DNA from: JAQGMJ01 sp036271855 | GTDB lineage: Bacteria; Pseudomonadota; Gammaproteobacteria; Burkholderiales; JAEUOS01 | Direction of reading: 5' to 3' | DNA: 25,190 bases | Assembly: GCA_036271855.1 (NCBI GenBank) | Contig: DATAZV010000087.1 | Span: 1 to 25,190, forward strand | Shown here: positions 20,890 to 25,190 of the stretch, piece by piece | Numbering within the stretch: position 1 is the first letter of the stretch | Layout: each line of letters starts with the position of its first letter | Program-made: the position numbers and the translations under genes | The notes under the pieces: generated by a model | Told to the model about the DNA's origin: nothing | Seen by the model: only the letters and a program-made list of their open reading frames with translations | Database searches by the model: none

Positions 20890-22386
20890 ATGTCCGTCGC
20901 AATACTTCGTTCGCGCGCCCTGTCGGGCATGCAGGCCCCGGAAGTGACCGTGGAAGTCCATCTGGCCGGCGGCCTGCCATCGTTTACCATCGTGGGCCTG
21001 CCGGAAACCGAGGTCAAGGAAGCCAAGGACCGCGTGCGCGCGGCAATCCAGAACGCCAACTTCGACTTTCCGGCGCGCCGCATCACCGTCAACCTGGCGC
21101 CGGCCGACCTGCCCAAGGAGTCCGGCCGCTTCGACCTACCCATTGCACTGGGCGTGCTTGCCGCTTCCGGACAGATGCCGGGCAAGCGCCTGGACGACTA
21201 TGAATTCGCCGGCGAACTGTCGTTGACCGGCGCGCTGCGGCCGATTCGCGGCGCGCTGGCGATGACGCTCTCTGCCGGCCGTGCCGGCCGCGCCTTCATC
21301 CTGCCGCGCGAAAGCGCGGCGGAGGCGGCCCTGGCGCAGGCGGGCGAAATCCTGCCCGCCGATTCCCTGCTGCAGGTCTGCGCGCATTTGAGCGGCCGCG
21401 AGGCATTGCGGCCGCATCCGCCCGCGCCGGCGCAGAGCCCGCCCGACTATCCCGACCTTTCCGAAGTCAAGGGCCAGGCACAGGCCAAGCGCGCGCTGGA
21501 GATCGCTGCCGCCGGCCGACACTCGCTGCTGATGGCCGGCCCCCCGGGCACCGGCAAGTCGATGCTGGCACAGCGCCTGCCCGGCTTGTTGCCGGCGATG
21601 CGCCACGAAGAGGCGATCGAATCGGCGGCGCTGCTGTCGGTCGCCGGCATGTTCCGCCTCGAGCGTTTCGGCCAGCGCCCGGTGCGCAGCCCGCACCACA
21701 CTGCCTCCGGCGTGGCGCTGGTGGGCGGCGGCGGCAATCCGCGCCCCGGCGAAATCTCGCTGGCGCATCACGGCATCCTGTTTCTCGACGAGCTCCCCGA
21801 GTACGACCGCAGGGTGCTGGAAGTGCTGCGCGAGCCGCTTGAGTCCGGGCGCATCACTATCTCGCGCGCCGCGCGCCAGGCCGATTTCCCGGCGCAGTTC
21901 CAGTTGATCGCGGCGATGAATCCCTGCCCCTGCGGCTATCTCGGCCACGCCAACGGCAAGTGCCGCTGCACTCCGGACGCGGTGCTGCGCTATCGCGGCC
22001 GCATCTCCGGCCCGCTGCTGGACCGCATCGACCTGCGCATCGAGGTGCCCGCGGTATCGGAGCAGGAAATCACCGGCCGCGCCGATGGCGAGGCTTCGAG
22101 CACGGTGCGTGCGCGGGTCGAAGCCGCCAGTGCGCGCCAGATGCAGCGCCAGGGCAAGCCGAACAGCCAGCTCGGCCCCGGCGAGATCGACATCCACTGC
22201 AAGCCCGCGAGCGCCGCCGAGAGCCTGCTGAAGCAGGCGATCAGCCGGCTGTCGCTGTCGGCGCGCGCTTATCACCGCATCCTCAAGGTGGCGCGCACCA
22301 TCGCCGATCTCGCCGCCAGCGAAGCTATCGAGGCGGCGCACGCCGCCGAGGCGGTGCAGTACCGGCGTGGGCTGGAGGGCGCGTGA
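20890..22386 (+). CDS. comM: YifB/ComM-family Mg-chelatase-like AAA+ ATPase
   Basis: A 498-residue protein with the ComM layout. The N-terminal ChlI-like domain starts MSVAILRSRALSG and includes GLPETEVKEAKDRVRAAI (36-53) and ITVNLAPADLPKEG-like residues (65-79). Walker A is GPPGTGKS (217-224), Walker B GILFLDE (295-301), then a cysteine cluster in NPCPCGY...CRC, and the C-terminal Mg-chelatase domain LSLSARAYHRILKVARTIADL. ComM is a hexameric DNA helicase that promotes branch migration during natural transformation. The 95 bases upstream hold no clear Shine-Dalgarno sequence, but the N-terminus fits the family. The stop overlaps the start of the next gene. Confidence 0.94.
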   Translation: MSVAILRSRALSGMQAPEVTVEVHLAGGLPSFTIVGLPETEVKEAKDRVRAAIQNANFDFPARRITVNLAPADLPKESGRFDLPIALGVLAASGQMPGKRLDDYEFAGELSLTGALRPIRGALAMTLSAGRAGRAFILPRESAAEAALAQAGEILPADSLLQVCAHLSGREALRPHPPAPAQSPPDYPDLSEVKGQAQAKRALEIAAAGRHSLLMAGPPGTGKSMLAQRLPGLLPAMRHEEAIESAALLSVAGMFRLERFGQRPVRSPHHTASGVALVGGGGNPRPGEISLAHHGILFLDELPEYDRRVLEVLREPLESGRITISRAARQADFPAQFQLIAAMNPCPCGYLGHANGKCRCTPDAVLRYRGRISGPLLDRIDLRIEVPAVSEQEITGRADGEASSTVRARVEAASARQMQRQGKPNSQLGPGEIDIHCKPASAAESLLKQAISRLSLSARAYHRILKVARTIADLAASEAIEAAHAAEAVQYRRGLEGA

Positions 22387-23447
22387 GGCACAGCTTGCGC
22401 ACGCTTGCGCGCCGCCTGGCCCGCGCATGCCTGCCCCTGGGGCTTGCCTGGGCTGGCGCCGGCGGCGCCGCGTTCGCTGCCGAGGCCGCATCCGCGCCTC
22501 CAGCGCGCCCATTGAAGGTACTGATCATCAGTATGTTCGGCCCCGAGGCCGAGCCATGGATCGCTCCGCTGGCGTTAAACGAAAGCATCGCGGTGCCCGG
22601 CCTCTCGCCGGACTACCCGGCGCTGCGCTGCAATCGCGACGACGTCTGCCTGCTCACCACCGGCATGGGTCACGCCAACGCGGCCGCTTCGACTTTGGCA
22701 GTGACGCTGGATCCGCGCTTCGATCTGACGCACAGCTACTTCCTGGTCGCCGGCATTGCCGGTATCGACCCGGCACGCGGCACTCTGGGCTCGGCGGCGT
22801 GGGCGCGCTGGCTGATCGACTCCGGCATCGCGCAGGAAATCGACGCGCGTGAAATGCCAAGGGGCTGGCGCAGCGGGTACATTGGCGTGCTGACCGGCGG
22901 CCCCGGTGTGAAGCCCAAATTCGATTACCGCACCGAAGCTTTCCGGCTCGACGAAGCCCTGTTGCAAAAAGCCCTGGCGCTGAGCCGCGCGGTGCAGCTT
23001 GAAGACAGCGCGGGCGCACGCGCCTACCGCGCCCATTACCCGCGCGCGCCGGCCAGGCTGGGGCCGGCGGTGATCCAGTGCGATACCCTGGGCGGCGACA
23101 CCTGGTGGCACGGCAACAAGCTCGGCGAGCACGCCCGCGCCTGGAGCAAGCTGCTCTCCGACGGCGCCGCTACCTACTGCACCACGCAACAGGAAGACAA
23201 CGCCACCTACAACGCGCTGGCGCGCGCCGCTGCTGCGGGCCGCGTGGATTTGCGGCGCCTGGCGGTGCTGCGCAGCGGCGCCAATTTCGACCGGCCCTAC
23301 CCCGGCCAGAGCGCGCTGGCTTCGCTGACGGCGGACTCGGGTGGCTTCGTGCCGGCCACGCACAATCTCTACCTCGCCGGCGCGCCGCTGGTGCGCGACA
23401 TCGTCGGCAATTGGGCGCAGTGGCGCGAGGGCGTGCCCGCGCCCTGA
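22383..23447 (+). CDS. Secreted purine nucleoside permease (NUP)-family protein
   Basis: 354 residues from a GTG start that overlaps the comM TGA (GTGA), so translation is coupled. The N-terminus is a basic signal sequence (RHSLRTLARRLARACLPLGL, cleaved near AFA-AEAAS). The mature part has KVLIISMFGPEAEPW, then LLTTGMGHANAAAS and FLVAGIAGIDPARGTLGS, the fold of NUP/nucleoside-phosphorylase-like proteins. WWHGNKLGEHARAWSKLLSDG and TTQQEDNATYNAL are also characteristic of NUP. In yeast the family is linked to nucleoside uptake; bacterial members are exported and not well defined. It may be a periplasmic nucleoside-binding or -cleaving protein. Confidence 0.8.
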   Translation: MRHSLRTLARRLARACLPLGLAWAGAGGAAFAAEAASAPPARPLKVLIISMFGPEAEPWIAPLALNESIAVPGLSPDYPALRCNRDDVCLLTTGMGHANAAASTLAVTLDPRFDLTHSYFLVAGIAGIDPARGTLGSAAWARWLIDSGIAQEIDAREMPRGWRSGYIGVLTGGPGVKPKFDYRTEAFRLDEALLQKALALSRAVQLEDSAGARAYRAHYPRAPARLGPAVIQCDTLGGDTWWHGNKLGEHARAWSKLLSDGAATYCTTQQEDNATYNALARAAAAGRVDLRRLAVLRSGANFDRPYPGQSALASLTADSGGFVPATHNLYLAGAPLVRDIVGNWAQWREGVPAP

Positions 23448-23470
23448 AGTGACTGTTCAGCTTACTTCAG
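23444..23470. repeat. Inverted repeat spanning both stop codons of convergent genes
   Basis: CTGAAGT (23444-23450) and ACTTCAG (23464-23470) face each other across 13 bases and contain the ends of the NUP-like gene (+) and the acyl-CoA-binding protein gene (-). There is no T-tract. It may serve as a weak two-way terminator. Confidence 0.4.
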
Positions 23471-23716
23471 CGACTCGATCAGGTCGATGTACTCCTGCAT
23501 CGCCTCGTCGCTGCTCTTGCCCTTGAGCGCGGTCCAGGCATCGAACTTCATCCGCCCGGCCATGTCGGTGAAACCGGGGCGCGCGCCGGTGTTGTCGCCC
23601 ATGCTGGCCTGCTTGTAGAGGCCATAGAGTTCCAGCAGGGTCTTATTCTCCGGGCGTTCCGGCAACTGGGTGGAATCGGCCACCGCCTGTTCGAATTGCG
23701 CCTTCAAATCTGACAT
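23462..23716 (-). CDS. Acyl-CoA-binding protein (ACBP)
   Basis: An 84-residue four-helix protein with the canonical ACBP core: LLELYGLYKQASMGD near residues 27-41, RPGFTDMAGRMKFDAW near 46-61, and the SSDEAMQEYIDLIE helix at the end. It binds long-chain acyl-CoA esters in the cytoplasm. Length is the same as the eukaryotic protein. The family occurs in scattered bacteria, betaproteobacteria among them. It is a single-gene unit, convergent with the NUP-like gene and divergent from the DMT exporter, with GAGGAGCC upstream of the ATG. Confidence 0.92.
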   Translation of the reverse strand: MSDLKAQFEQAVADSTQLPERPENKTLLELYGLYKQASMGDNTGARPGFTDMAGRMKFDAWTALKGKSSDEAMQEYIDLIESLK

Positions 23717-23819
23717 CTCGGGCTCCTCGTCTTATGGGTTTGCGCGCATCATACCGTCGATACATCGGGCGCGGCATAATGGCGGCCCCGGTTCCAGCCG
23801 GCAATTTTCCCGCTTCGCA

Positions 23820-24725
23820 TTGATCTCCACTCCCGCTTCCGCCCGCCCGCTGCCGGCTTACGCCGCCCTCGCCGTCACCCTGGTCTTGTGGGCTGTTTCA
23901 TTTCCCGCCACCAAGGTGGCGATGCAGGCCTTCGGCAGCGGCGAACTGGCGCTGTTGCGCTTTGCGATTTCCAGCGTCGTCCTGCTGATCTACGTGCGCG
24001 CCAAGGAGTTACCGCTGCCGGAACTCGCCGACATGCCGCGCCTGGCCATCACCGGCCTGCTGGCGGTGACGATTTACCAGATTGGGTTCAACGGCGGCAT
24101 GGCGCACATCTCCTCGGGGCCGGCGGCGGTGCTGATCGACACCATTCCGGTGTGGGCGGCACTGCTCTCCTCATTGCTGTTGCGTGAGCGCCTGCGCGCG
24201 GCGGGCTGGGCTGGGCTGCTGGTCGGCTTCGCGGGCGCCGCCCTGATTGCCCTTGGGGAAGGCACCAGCGCGAAGCAAGGCTTGGATGCCGGCGCCGGCA
24301 CCGCGCTGCTGCTGATGGCGGCGATCGCCTTCGCCGCGGCGGCGGTGGTGCAAAAGCCGCTGCTGCCGAAATACGGCGCGCCGCTGGTGACCGCCTGGAG
24401 CTTCATTTTCGGCACCGTCGGCCTGGCGTGGGCGGTGCCGGACTTACTGCCGCAGGTGGAGCGCGCTTCGCGCGGCGCCATGCTGGCGGTGGCCTTCCTG
24501 GCTATCTTTCCCGGCGCGCTGGCCTACCTGCTATGGAACCAGGCACTCACACGCCTGCCGGTGACCCTCGCCGCCAGCAGCCTCTACCTGGTGCCGCCGC
24601 TGACCTTCGCGGCGGCCTGGGTATGGCTGGGCGAGGCGCCCGGCGCCACGTCATGGGCCGGGGCGGCGCTGGCATTGGCCGGGGTGGCCCTGGTGCAATT
24701 CAAGGGCCGAGGCAAACCGGAATGA
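23820..24725 (+). CDS. EamA/DMT-family membrane transporter
   Basis: About 301 residues with ten hydrophobic segments and two EamA repeats: the first opens PLPAYAALAVTLVLWAVSFPATKVAMQ, the second around LLLMAAIAFAAAAVVQKPLL. Such proteins export amino acids or other metabolites across the inner membrane. The frame is open well upstream into the ACBP gene. The best start for family length is TTG at 23820, though it has no visible ribosome site, so the true start is uncertain. The TGA overlaps the ATG of the next gene (ATGA), so both are co-translated. The substrate is unknown. Confidence 0.85.
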   Translation: MISTPASARPLPAYAALAVTLVLWAVSFPATKVAMQAFGSGELALLRFAISSVVLLIYVRAKELPLPELADMPRLAITGLLAVTIYQIGFNGGMAHISSGPAAVLIDTIPVWAALLSSLLLRERLRAAGWAGLLVGFAGAALIALGEGTSAKQGLDAGAGTALLLMAAIAFAAAAVVQKPLLPKYGAPLVTAWSFIFGTVGLAWAVPDLLPQVERASRGAMLAVAFLAIFPGALAYLLWNQALTRLPVTLAASSLYLVPPLTFAAAWVWLGEAPGATSWAGAALALAGVALVQFKGRGKPE

Positions 24726-25141
24726 ATAACGAGGTGGCAGGCGATCTGTTATTCGTCTATGGCACCTTGCGCGCCGGCGGCAGCAACGACATCGCGCGCA
24801 TCGCGCCGGCGGCGCGCCGCTTCGCCGACGCGCGGGTACGCGGCCGGCTGTATGACCTCGGCGCCTATCCGGCGCTGCTGCTTGACACCGGTGCTGACTG
24901 GGTGGCGGGCGAACTCTACGAAATACCGCCGCCTGCCTGGCCTGCGCTGGACGCGCTGGAGGAACCGGTGACACCCGTGCGTCCCGACGGCGAATATTTA
25001 AAAGTGGAAGCACCCGTCGAACTGGCGGGCGGCAGCCGCCGCACCGTATGGGTCTACGTCGCCAATCCGGCGGTCTTGCAACTCGATCGATTGATCGCCG
25101 GCGGCGACTGGATGACCCACGCGGCAAGCCGGCGCACCTGA
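24722..25141 (+). CDS. Gamma-glutamylcyclotransferase-like (AIG2/GGCT fold) protein
   Basis: A 139-residue cytoplasmic protein. Residues 12-19 are VYGTLRAG, the substrate-binding signature of the GGCT/AIG2 fold, then GRLYDLGAYPALL (41-53) and the LDALEE segment (76-81), where the catalytic glutamate normally lies (Glu80 or 81). The family includes enzymes releasing 5-oxoproline from gamma-glutamyl amines or amino acids, and many bacterial members have no assigned substrate. It overlaps the exporter gene by four bases. A part in gamma-glutamyl turnover with ggt and gshAB is only a suggestion. Confidence 0.82.
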   Translation: MNNEVAGDLLFVYGTLRAGGSNDIARIAPAARRFADARVRGRLYDLGAYPALLLDTGADWVAGELYEIPPPAWPALDALEEPVTPVRPDGEYLKVEAPVELAGGSRRTVWVYVANPAVLQLDRLIAGGDWMTHAASRRT

Positions 25142-25190
25142 AGCGCCAGCCGAAACGCGCCTCAGAAGGAAACGCTGGCCGAAGAAATCG

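Noticed and set aside
23779..23822. ATG at 23779 as start of the DMT transporter
   Set aside because: It is in a different frame from the transporter; the in-frame candidate is the TTG at 23820.
25162..25190. Possible end of a minus-strand gene reading ...ISSASVSF-stop, like an outer-membrane barrel C-terminus
   Set aside because: Only about eight codons lie inside the window, which is not enough to support a gene call.
1..25190. CRISPR arrays, tRNA/rRNA genes, transposases, phage genes, toxin-antitoxin pairs
   Set aside because: No regularly spaced direct repeats, no clover-leaf or rRNA-like sequence, and every substantial gene matches a housekeeping or metabolic family or, once, an unknown soluble protein.

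Overview
The window is about 25.2 kb of GC-rich, densely coded chromosomal DNA that looks betaproteobacterial. Pointers are the ATP-grasp type glutamate-cysteine ligase next to gshB, the metX-metW pair, a truncated PTS (EIIA-Man, HPr, EI), and a TorF-type porin beside glnK-amtB with ubiK and comM divergent from it. That order recalls Rhodocyclales/Nitrosomonadales-type genomes; this placement is inference from gene content, not from a search. I see no rRNA, tRNA, CRISPR array, transposase or phage gene.

Layout. 1-1995 (+): the end of an Ldh2-family 2-hydroxyacid dehydrogenase, an isocitrate-lyase/PEP-mutase-superfamily lyase and a cysteine-less carboxymuconolactone-decarboxylase-like protein, closed by a bidirectional terminator. 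2058-3197 (-): a periplasmic amino-acid-type binding protein. 3333-8982 (-): metX, metW, ampG, ggt and an alpha/beta hydrolase, headed by what I read as a SAM-II riboswitch plus an intrinsic terminator. 9119-12248 (-): EIIA-Man, ptsH, ptsI and an unknown protein. 12411-14718 (-): gshA-gshB. 15062-19128 (-): two tandem glnK-amtB operons, each behind a sigma-54 promoter. 19438-20313 (-): a TorF-type porin, also behind a sigma-54-like promoter, with two NtrC-type sites. 20561-23447 (+): ubiK, comM and a secreted purine-nucleoside-permease-like protein. 23462-23716 (-): an acyl-CoA-binding protein. 23820-25141 (+): a DMT-family exporter and a gamma-glutamylcyclotransferase-like protein.

Functional themes. 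Nitrogen control: the porin, both PII proteins and both ammonium channels appear to share sigma-54 promoters, with NtrC-type dyads upstream of the porin and of glnK2, suggesting a nitrogen-starvation uptake module reaching from outer membrane to cytoplasm. Thiol and sulfur metabolism: methionine synthesis (metXW) and glutathione synthesis (gshAB), with gamma-glutamyl turnover (ggt and a GGCT-like protein) elsewhere in the window. Phosphorelay: an EI-HPr-EIIA set with no visible sugar permease, likely regulatory.

Most interesting non-coding signals: (1) the metX leader, where one strand of the SAM-II pseudoknot is perfectly complementary to the 5' arm of the terminator, giving a simple attenuation model; (2) a two-hairpin repeat found directly after the stop codons of ptsH and amtB1, whose stems differ by compensatory base changes, with a degenerate inverted third copy upstream of gshA; (3) the paired NtrC-type sites 32 bp apart upstream of the porin.
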